Origin: Monosiga brevicollis MX1
Lineage: Eukaryota > Opisthokonta > Choanoflagellata > Craspedida > Salpingoecidae
Direction of reading: 5' to 3'
DNA: 64,000 nucleotides
Assembly (NCBI RefSeq): GCF_000002865.3
Contig: NW_001865066.1
Span: 466,143 to 530,142 of the forward strand
Shown here: in pieces, positions 42,901 to 59,451 of the stretch
Numbering within the stretch: the first letter of the stretch is position 1
Layout of the letters: each line of letters opens with the position of its first letter
Translations under genes and position numbers: made by a program
Notes under the pieces: generated by a model
Told to the model about the DNA's origin: nothing
Database searches by the model: none
What the model saw: the letters and a program-made list of their open reading frames with translations, nothing else

Positions 42901-44937
42901 TACCGTATTGGGCAGACTCGAGAGGTCCTGGTGTACCGTCTCGTCACGTGTGGCACCATCGAGGAGAAGATGTATCGCAAGCAGGTCTGATTGCGGGGTG
43001 ACATGCACCCGCGTTTGCTCTCAGTTCACCGATCATTGATGCTGCATCTTGTTGCCCTCTTAGATCTTCAAGGGGAGCTTGCAACGCAGCGCCATGACCA
43101 ACAGTGGCACCCAATTCCGATACTTTTCCAAAGAGGTGGGCTTCACAATCTGCTGCTGTGCGCAGAATACAAAGCGACAATTTGCACTCTAACAGACCTC
43201 TGCTTCTTTGGTCTCAGGAACTGCGCAACCTTTTTGTTTTGGATGATACAGAGCATTCAACTACTCAGCGCCAACTTGCACGCCACCATCACGAGGTTAG
43301 CATTGGCCGGATGGCCCTCGACGTCACATGGGCGCAGTGCCTGGCGCCCCTGCGTGAATGTTGGATCGTTGAATCGAGCTGCTGACGAGTCTGATCTCTG
43401 TTCTCACATTTTGCAGATTGGCTACCACCCTGCCCTGGCTGCGCACCTGGCTGAATTGGCATCAATGCAGCACGTGGCCGGTCACTCGTCACACGACAGT
43501 GTATTTTTGGAGCAAGCACGAGTGGATGACGAGGTTTCAGACAATGAGTCGGAAGCCAGCAGTACAGAGTATGCTTCTGCGGACGAACAAGACTCAAGCG
43601 ACTCTGTGATGCCCATTGGACCAACGCCTGCCGTTCGAGGTGGTCGCCCGCAACCGCGACGTGAAGTGAAGCATCCTCCAGGTCACGAACGTGACTCGGA
43701 TGACGAAGCATCAGCAGCCTCCGGGCCGGCGTCGCCCATCAATGACTTGGCTGATGCCCTGGCCGGCGTGCAGATGACATCTGGCACTGGTGCGCGGAGT
43801 ATTGAGCGCGCGGATGAGTACGTTGAGGATAAAGTTGAGGATGAAGATGAGAATGAGGATGAGGATGAGGACGATATGCCTGTGGCTCGGGGACCGCGAC
43901 CCCATCGTGGACAAATGCTGCTCGATTCTGACGATGACGACGACAATGATGAGCATGATGATGGTGGCGCTGACGCGAGTGTGCGCAATGACCACAGTAT
44001 TGCCAGCACCAATGACGTCGCAAATGACAATAGCATGGTCTCCAGCTGCCAGTCAAAGTCACCAAATGGCGTGTCGAATGGCATGCAGAATCTAGGCGCT
44101 GGTGGTCCTGACTGGCCACAGAGTCTGGAAGCATCCATTGATTATGATATGGCCATCGTGACACCCTTTGAGTCCCCGGAACCGACATTGCCCGTGCAGA
44201 TGAAGGAGGCCACACCCTTGAGCAGCGCTGGTTCCAAGCTTCACACCAACTCGATCTTTGTGTCAGGGGACGACGAAGATTCCTTCGTCTCCTGCCATGC
44301 TTCGCCTTTAAAGCAGTTCAATACCAGTTTTGAGCGTGCAGCCACGGCCTCACCCAAAGGCGAATTTGAGCGAGCATATACACCAGATTTACCCAAGCAG
44401 GCAGGCCAGGAGCAGCAGCCTGCTGGGCGCAGCCACGAGGAGGTCAAGGAGAACGTGGTCTTGAGCAGTGCCAATTGTGTCGACACAAACGTCTGTGCGC
44501 AGCACAAACTGCAGGTGAGTTGTGACTCGACGCCTTGCTGTCGCTTGGATTTTTTTTTTCCGCAGTCGGCTCATCAAGGAGTGTGGTTTGCGTTGTGCAG
44601 GGCATTCGAGTTCAGCGTTGCCGGTGCAGTCTGTCTACAGCCGAGAAGTCGCAATATGACGCGTTTTTGACAGCTGCTCGGTGCGTGTTGAAAAACCTGT
44701 CCTGCTCCCCTGTCCTTGAGAAGCAAATACTCGGGTGCTGTGTCAACGCTGACGATCTGCCCCGCCTTCCACAATCGGCTGGCAACATGTAGGAGCATGG
44801 AGGCTGTCTCTGCCTTGGAACCTGCTTTCCAAATGTATACCAATGCACTTGCGCTCAGCTCGGACGACCTGGCCGTCCATTTGGCTGCCCTGAAAATAGC
44901 CCAAAGAGCGGGGTTGACGCTGCCCACGCTTTCTTAG
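39963..44937 (+). CDS. ERCC6L: PICH/ERCC6L-type SNF2 DNA translocase
   Basis: An ATP-driven DNA translocase that in animals coats ultrafine anaphase bridges at centromeres. The N-terminal part resembles a TPR (about 20-60, [20 protein letters not shown]). Helicase motifs: [20 protein letters not shown] then [12 protein letters not shown] (Walker A, split by an intron after 40339); VILDEGHKIKN (DEGH); [53 protein letters not shown]; and VDRA then [15 protein letters not shown] across the intron at 42797. The PICH-specific block [20 protein letters not shown] leads to [13 protein letters not shown] long acidic, Ser-rich tail (43500-44500) includes [17 protein letters not shown]. The final exons (about 44640-44937) encode [11 protein letters not shown] and [20 protein letters not shown], matching the C-terminal TPR position of PICH. 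It starts from the divergent promoter region. Confidence 0.85.
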
Positions 44938-45437
<500 letters not shown>

Positions 45438-46657
45438 ATGTGGGACAATCATGTCCATTTGACGGGGCTGCGGGATTGGTGGCATGAATTGGAGACCGCG
45501 TTTGACCGGGGTGTCACGCATGTGGTGGCTGTGGCCACCAATTTCGAGGATGGGGAGCGTTTGCTTGCCTATCGCGCAGAGCATGCGCGTCGTCAAGCTG
45601 CAAATGTGCCCAAGCTCCTGGTATGCTGGTGCCTGAGTACGAGCCGGAAATCCCAAGGGCGTGTGAAATGACACTGTTGGCAACGTAGGCACAATCTTAT
45701 ATACTGCACTTGACGCCTGCTGGCCTTGCAGATTTGCCTGGGCTTACATCCTTGGGATGCCGTGCATGCCCAGAGTGGAACGGAAACTGCACGTGTGTTG
45801 CAGCAAATTCGAGACAATGCCCATTTGGTACGTTTCGTGCTTGGATCACACCCCGACTGGCGTGCTGGGGTCGAGCCCGGGCCAAGCGCCGAGCGCCATG
45901 TTCTAAGACTACTTTTTGTTTTCCCATGCGCCGCGCCCGGCTCGCAACAGCTAGCCGGCGTGGGTGAGATCGGATTGGATTTCATGCCAAAGACCTTGTG
46001 CAGTGCCGATGATGGTGCCGAGGGTGATGTCATCAAAGTCCGGCAACGTCGCGCTTTTCAGGCACAGGTGAGCCGGCCTCGCTTCTCCTGCATACAGAGC
46101 CAAGATCCGACGTTACAATTCAAGCCTGTGGCCGCCTGCATCTTTCCAGGTGGCGTTGGCTCGCGAGCTGGGCTTGCCCATAAACGTGCATTCATGCAGC
46201 GCTGGCCATCATGTCTTGGAGCTTCTTGCAACGGAATTTTCGGTCTGTTGGGGCACGCACCTCCGCGTTTGTCTCTTTCCCAAGATGTCTTGACCTGAAA
46301 TCTGAAGTTAGTTCTGCTTGCCTTGCCGTGCTGCAGGAGGTCCGGGCGCTGCTGCACGCGTTTGATGGCAAGGCCAAGTATGCAGAACTCGCGGCTGCGC
46401 GCGGCCAGCTTCTGACCGCACCCGCCTGCACAGCCCGCTCGCCAAGCTTCCAAAAATTGGTGCGGCGAGTTCCACTTTCTGCTCTGGTCCTGGAAACGGA
46501 CAGCCCTGCGTTGGCTCCAGACAAGGGCGGTTACAATACGCCGAGCAACATCAGCTTTGCCGTGGCTGAACTGGCTCGCTTGCACGGCGTGAATGAGGAC
46601 ACCGTGCGAGCCGTCACATCTGCCAATGCAGCGCGGCTTTGGAAATCGGGGGTGTAA
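45438..46657 (+). CDS. TatD-family metal-dependent deoxyribonuclease (TATDN3-like)
   Basis: A TIM-barrel hydrolase of the TatD DNase family. Exons from 45438: MWDNHVHLTGLRDWW with the HxH metal ligands; GVTHVVAVATNFEDGERLL; ICLGLHPWDAVHAQ (45731 on); LAGVGEIGLDFMP, whose Glu is a metal ligand (45954 on); RRAFQAQ; LARELGLPINVHS, the third His (46152 on); EVRALLHAFDG, another metal-site His (46338 on); and LSALVLETDSPALAP with the conserved Asp. The C-terminus NTPSNISFAVAELARLHGVN then ANAARLWKSGV is typical. The WDNHVHLTG start and the short length are closest to the TATDN3 branch; that assignment is from pattern memory. It converges on the inositol phosphatase gene 219 bases away. Confidence 0.82.
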
Positions 46658-46876
46658 AAGCAGGAAATTGGTTCCTGGTAATAATAGTAATTGGATCAGA
46701 TCCGACTCGATTGGGCCTGTTGGCCAAGGATAAAATACTTGCAGCGCAGCTGCACAGAGGAAGACGCGGGGAAAAGCATTGACTCAAAGCAACATTACAT
46801 CTTGCTCAAAATAAATCTGGGCCTCGCAAGAAAAAAGCAAAAAAACAAACAAAAAACCCAAATCACAGTTGGGCCT

Positions 46877-49800
46877 TTACATGACAGCACATAACACACT
46901 GCGCGGTTGGCGCGGCTGAGGCGCAGTCGGCTTGGGCGTGGGTGGCTTGAGCTTGGGTATCGGGGCCTGTTCTTGAGGCACCACTGCGACTGTGTCTGAT
47001 GGCTCTGTCAAAGTCGAGGCGCTGGGCAGGCGCTCGGTGGAAGAGGGCGAAGGTGCGTCCGGCAAGGACGCAGGCACTCCAAGTTTTGCCTCGGCTTCAT
47101 GGGGCGGAGCAAACACGTCGGCATCGGCGGTCGTGCTGAGACTTTCGGCATCATATGATACATTGTCATGAGACTGGCGACGTAATTCCTCCTGAACGCT
47201 GGCCGTTTCGAGTTCCTCCATTCTGAGTGTTTCTTTGAGTCCTTCTCGGAAGGCTTTGGAGTACAAGTGCCAGTCATAGTCGTGGGCAGCCACGCCCGCA
47301 CTTGGTTGCTCGGCCTCTTGCTCGGCTTCATTATTCAAGGTGGCCGACATGCTGAGCTCAAATTGCGCAAAAACAGGCCTAAAAAGCACGGGACACGATG
47401 GTTTAGGGGACGAGGTGGGCGTGGGTGTCCTTGGTGTGCAAATTGTCAAAACAACTTACTTGTGGTCAGATGAGCAAATGGCGGGGATAGAGTTGTATGC
47501 TTCACAGGTGACCTCGGCCCCAATGCCCTCGGCACATTGCCACAGTACGCGATCACACCAGGCCGGTATACGTTGCTTAGCAGACGTGTCAAAGTTGTTT
47601 GTGCCCACATCATACTGCAGGGGTTGCATGATTGGCAAGAGGCACACGATAAGTTGTGGAAACCAAAGAGGCAGGAGCCTTTGAAAAAAAAAATAAAAAA
47701 TAAAAAAAAAATAAAAAAACACAAAGGGACGGGCGGCCAACGGGAAAGCACACCTTAAAGGTTGGCAGAAACGTGATGGGTGCCTCCTCAAAGTCTGAGA
47801 AGCAATCGCCTGCGGCCCGCTGCACGTTGAGCTGGTCGCGGGCAAGGAGATGGTCCATATCATTGTGGGCCAAGACGTATTCCACCAGATCACGGCTGCA
47901 GTTGATGCGGTAATTGAGGTCGCCGAGCCAGAAAATGATGTCGTGGTACCGGGCCACATCATGCGAAAGGCGAGCGCTTGTATTGAGACTCATAGCCGTG
48001 CCATTGAGATTTTCAGGCTGGCGCAGGCGGCGCTCAGGTAGCTTGAGGCCGCGGCGTATGGCCCAAGCGTTTTCATTGCGCTCCTTGACCCGATCCTGGT
48101 GCGCAGCCAAGTGCGCACACACAAACAGCAAGCGTAGGCGCTGGCTCAGCATGAGGGAAATGCCAACGCCGCCTTTGGTGCGCATCATGCCGCCCAATTT
48201 GGTCGCAACTTTGTCCGTCTCCACCTGCGTGATGAACCAGTTGAGCTCCATTCGCGAGAAAATAACCATTTGAATGGGGCCCGAGTAGGCGCCGCAAATT
48301 TTGGTATAGGCTGGGCCCAGGGCTTGCTGAATGCAAAGCTCGAGCTCGAGGTTCTCGAGAGGCGCTTCTTGCAAGCCGATGACGTAAACATCAATCTCCT
48401 CATCGTCCTCATCCGGCTGGCCGTTTGGAAAAAGGAGGCGCTCGACGTCTTTGGCACCAGAATGCTCGTTGAGGTTCCAGGTCGCGACGTAGAGTCGAAT
48501 GCCCATGGGCGGGCAACTCGGCTTGTCGGCATGGGGCACGCCACTCTTGGGAACAGGGCGCCGAAACCGACGCGCACTAGGCGTGTGAATGATGGCGTTG
48601 CGCACGCGATCCCATTGTGCCGTGCTCTGAGAGAGGGTTCGACGCATCCGAGGCGTGGTGGCGCTGGGTGGGTGGGGCTGCAGGTGGCCTGAGCTGTGCG
48701 CGTGCAGCAGCCGCGCCGGGGTGCGCTCAGGAGTATCAATATCATCTTTGTGACTGAAGCGCGGTGTACGTGGAGTGTGCGGTGCCGTGGCGTCGCTGCC
48801 TTGCGTTGCGTGTTGTTCGTTGTGAGCATGTGCAGGCGAGCGCCCGTCTGGCTCATGCGCGTGGCGACTGATGGCTGCGTCGTGTGCTGATAAAGACTGG
48901 TCGGCGTGTTGCTCGGCCGCTTGATCCAGTTGCAGGCTCTGGCGGGGCTGAATCGTCACATCTGGGTCTTCAGCACTCGTGAAAGCACCTGAGTGACGCG
49001 ACATGCGGTGAAGGACAGCTTCAGCTACGTCCCCCATGGAAGGGCGGGCAGGCATATCCCCAAAGAGGACCCGGCCGTTGATCAGCTGCAGAGTATCGTT
49101 CTGATCCCCGTCGCTGCTCTCGTCATCATTCTCGGCCGTCTCCTTGTTGTTGTTGCTAGCACCATCATCTCCCTCGTTGCCATATCCATTGGCGTTGTTG
49201 GCATTGAGGAGGTCACGGTAATTGGAGCCATTGGTGACGGGCGGCACATCACGTGGTGAAGGAGAAGGTGATGCGTTGCGAGCCTGAGCGTGGAACAAAG
49301 AAGCCTCGTGATCCGGCGAATCCGAGTCCACACGCATGTCAAAGCGAGGTGGTCGCATCAGTTCGTAGGTGGTGTCGAGGGGATCGTGATGGCGGGTGGG
49401 AGGCGGGGACGGAGCTGCGCGCGGTGGCTGCACGACAACAGGTCCGTCAACAAGACGGTCTGCCAGGATTTGTGCGTTTAAATTGTTTCGGGCTTCGTTG
49501 TCCAGATGCGAGGGCTGCACAATGTGACCAGTGTGGCTAGCCCGACGCGGGCGACGGCGGTCACTGTCACGCACGATGGGCGTGACCGGTGGATGGGGTG
49601 TGATGGGGTCGGGGCCAACCGGTCGGGAGTGCAAACCGGGGCGAGCGACGGCAGGTGTGGAGGTGAGGCCGATGTTTGAATCAACGGCGGACAGGTCGAG
49701 GTCCACCGGGCGTGAGCTCGTTGGGGGATGGCGGGCCAGGGGTGCGTGTGCTGCCAGGCGAGAAGGGCGCGGCAGGGTATCCTTCGTGTCAATGTGGCGC

Positions 49801-50177
49801 ACGTCTGCGCTGGTTGATGCCGGGAGCTGCGCCGTCCCTCGATCCCAGTTGGCAGGATGATGGGGTGGAGGCCGCGATCCTTCTGAATATGTGCGTTTGG
49901 AAAAGCTGCCCTCTTTGATACGACCGACAAAGACGTCTGGGAGGACGGTATCGTGGCTCCGCCTGCCAGGTCGTCGGGAGGCTTGCATGGTGGTGGGCTT
50001 GGACTTGCCGAAAGCTGTCCCCGGGGCGTGCGCACTGCCATGGCTACCCGTCTTAATCACAGACTCCTCTTCGAATACAACAGGCGCGTCGCTTATGCGC
50101 TGTGGATGCTGCGTCAATGAGGGCCAGCGCGGGGGGTCACCCATCGTGTCTGCGAAATCCGAAGTGGGGCGGTGCAT
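46877..50177 (-). CDS. Inositol polyphosphate 5-phosphatase with CaaX box (INPP5E-like)
   Basis: Removes the 5-phosphate from phosphoinositides. A long Ser/Pro/Arg/His-rich N-terminus (start 50177 MHRPTSDFADTMGD, or ATG 50144) precedes the catalytic domain. Domain motifs: LYVATWNLNEHSGA, VYVIGLQEAPLENL, GVGISLMLSQRLRLLFVCAH, FWLGDLNYRINC (the WxGDxNYR signature), RIPAWCDRVLWQC (PxWCDRxL) and SSDHKPVFAQFEL across the last intron. An acidic/coiled segment and a Pro-rich stretch lead to the terminal four residues CAVM, a CaaX box. With Met at X, farnesylation is expected. N-terminal disorder, 5-phosphatase and CaaX together match INPP5E, the ciliary enzyme of animals, and fit a flagellate cell. 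The intron at 47618-47755 contains A-rich AAAAAAT repeats. Confidence 0.82.
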
Positions 50178-51097
50178 TCTTCGCGCTGGTGCCGAAGCAA
50201 TGCAAAAGGGCACGGGGCAACCAGGCTGCAGGTAATCATCATCATTGACACATGTCCATGTCGCAGTCACACGTGCCTGCTCCTTTGCCAACTTTGTCTG
50301 CCACTGCCGCACACTTGCACGCCTTTGACCAAGCAAGTCACCAGGGCTCGTCCGGCCGCAGAGGTCGTCAACGTGCCGAGAGTGAGAGAGAGAGATCGAA
50401 AAAGTGAAATTTGGGTTATCGCTGCTTTTCAACAATATTTGGTGTTTTTGACGTTTCATTAATGTACAAAGAGTAAGTTTGTGCACCAATTTGCATAGTT
50501 TCTGTTGTATCAAGGGTTGTTGTCCTCTTTCAACAACAAGAACAGCAAAAAGCTCTTTCGTTGTCAAAGAGATAATTTTTGCTGACATTATGCGACGTTG
50601 TCATATGAATTCTTCCTACCAGCTCTCTGCATATCGGTGCGCCCAAGTCGGCGGCCGTACGTCAAACAAATGAAAAGATCCGAATTCGATTTGAAAGAGG
50701 ATGGGCAAGGGGAAAGCCAGACTCACAGCAGCTGACTCGACACAGACGGTGGGGAGCAAGGTCAAATAAGACGGGGGGAAATACGGACAGGATACACAAG
50801 GCAACCTTCGATGAGGCAAGGGAAGGGGCCGGAGGGGAGCGGCTCAGACTGGGATGAATCCCGTTTTCCAAACAATCAGAGCAAAGAGGCGAGACTTAGT
50901 TCGTTTACAAACCTACGACCATGAAGAACAAAGGGCGGCAGCAGAGGAAAACAGAGCACGAAACAAAGGGTTCAAAGCCAATCGTCAAGAGGCCAGAACC
51001 AAAAGAGTGCGGGCTTGCACACGGACGCGGATGGTGCGAAGAAAGGCACAAGCTGAGAAACCAGCACAGGCGCAAGCAAGCCGGTGTGCAGGGAGCG
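50178..51097. other. Intergenic region
   Basis: About 920 bases upstream of the 5-phosphatase and downstream of the glycosyltransferase. 50390-50660 is relatively AT-rich and may be a promoter or 5' UTR. I see no supported exon. Confidence 0.45.
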
Positions 51098-52666
51098 CTA
51101 GACACCCTGCGTTTCGTCTGCCTCGGGGCTCTCGACGACGGAACGGCCTTCTTCTGATGCATGTCCGGCAGCGTCAAGCAGTGCGTCGGCCGCAGCATAG
51201 TCGTCACCACCCACGAGAGACGTGTCATTGGCCATGCTGTTACCGTCATAGGCGCCCGGCACCTCAAAGAGATCCTGGTAGCGTTTGGTAGTGGAGAGCA
51301 GATCTGAGTAGTGGCTCAGTACCATGTTGGTGGCACGTTCCCAAGTGTAGGATTGGGTTTGGGACACCTTTTGTAGCGCATTGGCAGCGAGGCGAGCACG
51401 CAAATCTGGGGAATGAAGGAGGCGTACCACGGCATTGGCCCAGCGCTGGGGCCGGCCGGGTGTGATGAGGAAGCCCGTGTGGTCGTTAGTGACGAGTTCC
51501 TTGCTCCCGGGCGCGTCAGCAACAATGACTGGGAGGCCAGAAGCCATGGCCTCCAGGGTGACGGCGCCCCAGGTTTCGGTGAGAGAGGGAAAGAAGAAGA
51601 GGTCGGCGCTGGCAAAGGCCGTGGAAAGGTTGACACCACCCAGGAACCCGGAAAAGACGACGTTGGGAAGCTCTTCCTGCATGCGGGCGCGGGCAGGTCC
51701 CTCGCCCACGACCACTGCCAAAAAGTGTTCACCCTGGTTGGAGAGCAACTTGATGGTCTCGATGATTTCCCGCAAGTTCTTCTCCCACACAAGGCGACAG
51801 ACGGTGAGGAGGACGACGGTGTTGCTGTCGGCGCCCCATGCGGTTCGAAGGGCCTCGGAGCGGCGATTGGGGTTGAACAGAGTGAGGTCAATACCGCGGG
51901 GCCAAATACGCAACTCGGAGGTGACGCCGTGACGGCGGAGTTCCTGGGAGACGGAGGGGGTGGGCGGGTAGGTGTGGTGGCACCGGTTGTAAAAATAGCG
52001 CATCCAAGCCCAGACGGCAGAGTCGACGGGGGCGACAAAACTGCCCAGGTAATAGGGCAGGTAGGAATTGAAGCGGGTATGGTAGGAGCACACCACGGGC
52101 AAGCCCTGCTCATTGGCCCACATTTGCACCTGCTGCCCCAGGTAGTCGGGGCTGGCCACGTGCACGATATCGGGATCGTAGGCCTCAAAGAACTCGCGTG
52201 TGCACCGATCCAAGCCAAGGGCGAGGCGGTATTCAGGACGAAAGGGCACGGTGACACTGGGGGCTGGGTATAAGAGACCATAATGGGGCATGGCCGGTTT
52301 CTCGCCCACGGGTGCAATGATGACGACCTGAAAGTTGCGGGCTTGCAGGTCGGCCACGAGTCGATTGAGCGTTTTAGAGACGCCGTCCACAACGTTGTTA
52401 TAGGCGCCCGAGCTCATAAGGACCTTGGGCCCCGTGCGCGTCTTGGAAACGTTGTAGCCAGGGATGAGTTGTGGACACTCGGGCAAGGGGTCAGGGACGG
52501 TGATGGTGGGTTGCTCTTCATGCCAGCTCTTGCGGAGCTCGCGGGCTTCACGGCGCTTGACCACCTTGTTGTAGTGGCCCACGCTGCGAAAAACGACAAA
52601 GACTAGGGCCAGTAGCATAAAGGCAGCCAAGATGGGCCGACGGCGCGCCTCGGTCCACACGGCCAT
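51098..52666 (-). CDS. GT4 glycosyltransferase, type II membrane protein, SQD2-like
   Basis: A single-exon gene of 522 residues. An N-terminal anchor (about 13-30, LAAFMLLALVFVVF) follows a short basic cytoplasmic end. The GT-B catalytic region has SSGAYNNVVDGVSKTLNRL at the N-terminal Rossmann start, DIVHVASPDYLGQQVQMWAN, VCSYHTRFNSYLPYY, LRIWPRGIDLTLFNPNRRSE, VCRLVWEKNL, VVGEGPARARMQEELP and the retaining-GT E-x7-E segment SLTETWGAVTLEAMASGLPV. The YHTRFNSYLPYY and WPRGIDLTLFNP blocks resemble plant/cyanobacterial sulfoquinovosyl- and bacterial mannosyl-transferases of GT4. Donor and acceptor cannot be read from the sequence. The C-terminal 60 residues are acidic. The lack of introns contrasts with its neighbours and could reflect later acquisition. 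Confidence 0.85.
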   Translation of the reverse strand: MAVWTEARRRPILAAFMLLALVFVVFRSVGHYNKVVKRREARELRKSWHEEQPTITVPDPLPECPQLIPGYNVSKTRTGPKVLMSSGAYNNVVDGVSKTLNRLVADLQARNFQVVIIAPVGEKPAMPHYGLLYPAPSVTVPFRPEYRLALGLDRCTREFFEAYDPDIVHVASPDYLGQQVQMWANEQGLPVVCSYHTRFNSYLPYYLGSFVAPVDSAVWAWMRYFYNRCHHTYPPTPSVSQELRRHGVTSELRIWPRGIDLTLFNPNRRSEALRTAWGADSNTVVLLTVCRLVWEKNLREIIETIKLLSNQGEHFLAVVVGEGPARARMQEELPNVVFSGFLGGVNLSTAFASADLFFFPSLTETWGAVTLEAMASGLPVIVADAPGSKELVTNDHTGFLITPGRPQRWANAVVRLLHSPDLRARLAANALQKVSQTQSYTWERATNMVLSHYSDLLSTTKRYQDLFEVPGAYDGNSMANDTSLVGGDDYAAADALLDAAGHASEEGRSVVESPEADETQGV

Positions 52667-53646
<980 letters not shown>

Positions 53647-54467
53647 TTATAAACGCAAGTCCGGCACAGCCGGTCCAGTGGGAGGAAAAGCCCGCAGGGC
53701 TGTGAGCATGGGCAGCTGTTTGTGACTGCTGATCCACGGCTTCAGTGCCCCACTCAGTCTCAGCTCAGATAGGAAAAGGCGTGCGGGGGTTGCTGGAGGG
53801 TGGTATGCTGAATCAAAGATGCCAGTTCTTCCTCGACAGAGCCGTCTCCCGTAATATTCATACCCGTGTCCGACCACAGAGTTCTAATCAGAGCGATGAA
53901 ATCCAAGACACACAAGGGGTCAGCCGCGACCAAATACAGCCGCAGAGTGCCCGCCCAGCACGCCAACACCTCGGTCGCTCGAACGCCCGTTCCAAACACG
54001 CGCGGCACACCAAAAAAACACCAAAATAGGAACACGGCGAGCCAACACCTTACCCGTGCACTTCTTGGCGGCAAGGGATTGCCGGAGCCGCGGGCGCATG
54101 ATAGAGCCGCGAGGCTTCCTGACTGAGCGCGCTGAGGTCAAAGGAGGCGGCATTGGTCGTTGACATGGCTGACGCAGGAGCTAAACTTGATCCCGCCTCA
54201 TTGGCGGCCGGGGTCCCATTAAACGCAGGGTGCACCCTTTCGTGCAAATGCAGCTGCTGCAGCTGCTCCTGATGAGAGTACAGCATCTGCCGTTGCTGGG
54301 TCGTCGGCTCGCTGACAGTTGACGTCGCGTTCGAGCACGCATTTGCATTGTCAATATGCATCGCTGCCAAAGGCTGCACTAGTTGTTGTGCCAAGGACCC
54401 GGCATCCGCTGGCCCCGATGACCGGTGAGCCATCTCTTGGTCTGCCATATCGAGCCAACACGCCAAG
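53647..54467 (-). CDS. Small hypothetical protein, weak evidence
   Basis: The first exon would start at an ATG at 54466 or 54448 (MADQEMAHRSSGPADAGSLA). It encodes a Gln/Ala/Ser/His-rich segment including QQRQMLYSHQEQLQQLHLHE and ends at a good donor near 54050. A later exon could begin near 53818 and run to the stop at 53647 (LFLSELRLSGALKPWISSHK). Connecting exons are uncertain and no family is recognised. The low-complexity composition makes a spurious call possible. Confidence 0.35.
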
Positions 54468-55175
54468 CACCTGCCAAAAAAAAAAAAAAAAGGCTACGTA
54501 GCAGCGAGCAACACAGTCAGTCAGTCAGTCGACGCTGCCGTCCATGCTCTCTCTTCTCTCTCTCACTCTCTTCTCTCTCACTCTCGAGTTGGCGCGGAAA
54601 AAATGTAAACGTAACGCGGCAACGACACCACCGGAAACGCGCTCAACAGGTGATGAGAACAGCTGTTCTTCGATACATTTATGTGATGTCAGACAATCTC
54701 CACTGTCTCTTGTAACGGCCAGAAAAACCCCGTGCGCCGTGACAGGAAAATGTGTATTGGTTTGCAGAGCGTTTATTAGCTTAGTTTGATAGTGAGATGC
54801 CTCAGACGAGAGCGGTCATGAGTGCAAGTGTGCATTTTCGCACACACCAACATCACCACCGACACCGACACGCACTTGAATGGCCTGCGCGCCTGTGAGT
54901 GCTGTGTGCGTTGTGTGTGTCGAGGATCAAGACCAGGTGAGAGCTTGAGACATGGCAGCGGCTAGGCTCCCTCTGCTGCGAATCAAACGGGCTTGGAAAT
55001 CTTGTCAGCACCATTGCTTGTTGGGTCTTTGTGCCCCTCCTGCATTGACTAAACGCCGGGTTGTTGATGCCGGATCTGACCATGTGCCCTTGAGTCGCGC
55101 TCGATTTGGTGCTCTTCTGCTGCTGCTAGCCCGCTCACCCTCTCTGTTGCTGTTTGCTTTGTTGGCAATAGCGCC
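54468..55175. other. Intergenic, divergent promoter interval
   Basis: About 700 bases before the KH-protein start. It contains a poly-A run (54475-54491), a TCAG tandem repeat (54514-54528) and CT-rich sequence (54548-54586). The C/T-rich stretch before 55176 may be 5' UTR. No gene is seen. Confidence 0.45.
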
Positions 55176-58477
<3,302 letters not shown>

Positions 58478-59451
58478 GTTGCGGCCTTTCATGTTTCCAG
58501 CGTGTTGTCTCTATTGACTTCAAGAGGCCTTATAACTCGTCTGCACTCGCCACACGAGCTTTGATGCCTCGGCGCCGACTCGGCGCTCTGTTTGTTGTTT
58601 GTGTGCTTGTTCTTCCTTTATGTCTTTATCTCCTACTACGTTTGAATGAACCCACTAGAAGCACAACAACTGCCTCACACAACGTGTAAAAGGAATTGTC
58701 GTTGCTCCCTCTTAATTTGACCAATCATATCCTCCAACTTTGAAATCCTTTGAACGACAAACAACACACACACACACACACACAGAGCTTGCCACTGATC
58801 CCAGCGCTGCTACCAACTGTTATCCGTCATTTCCCTTGCCCATTTGGTAGCGCGTTCGGGCCTCAACCTTTACCGTTGGTTCGTTGATCTCGCCCTCTCC
58901 CTCTCTCTCTCTCCCCCGTTTCGCCCTTCTACTGACCGCCTCGGGATCAGTGTGGCGAGAGCCGTGGCTTCTCCTACCACTTCCCCTCCTGATGGGCTCG
59001 CATTGCTCGCTGTGTGGGTTGACGAAATGGAGCTTTGGCTTGATTGGCCATCATCTGCCCGGGACCAGATTACTCGTTCTCTTTTCACAGCCCTCACACG
59101 CATATCTCTCGACCTTTCCCTTAGATTCCCTCCAACAGGGCGCCACATCCAATAGTCGATCTTGAGCGGCGTGCTCACCGCTCGGTGCGTAAACTGCCCT
59201 TGATCCGCAACCACACTCGCAGCTGCCCCAAATTGGTCGCCCTTTACTGATCCATCGCGCAGCGCTCGAGCCTCTGACTTATCGTTTTTGTGGCTGCAAC
59301 GGTCGCCTCAGGTCGCCGCGCGTGGGCCAGCTTGGCCGGCTACTGTCGCGCCAGGCCCAAGTGCGTGGTCATGGCGAGCTGGGTCTAATCTGGCAACCCA
59401 ATCAAATACCAGCGCCCCTGATCACGCTGTTGCTGTATTTCAAACGACATC
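58478..59451. other. Intergenic region between FUBP-like and dynein genes
   Basis: About 970 bases. It includes a short CA run (58766-58783) and CT-rich sequence (58893-58920). The plus-strand frame at 58844-59155 has some coding-like composition (DEMELWLDWPSSARDQITRS) but no family match, and I do not call it. Confidence 0.45.

Noticed and set aside
51413-52273. Plus-strand frame of 286 codons opposite the glycosyltransferase
   Set aside because: Antisense shadow; the minus strand carries a complete GT4 domain.
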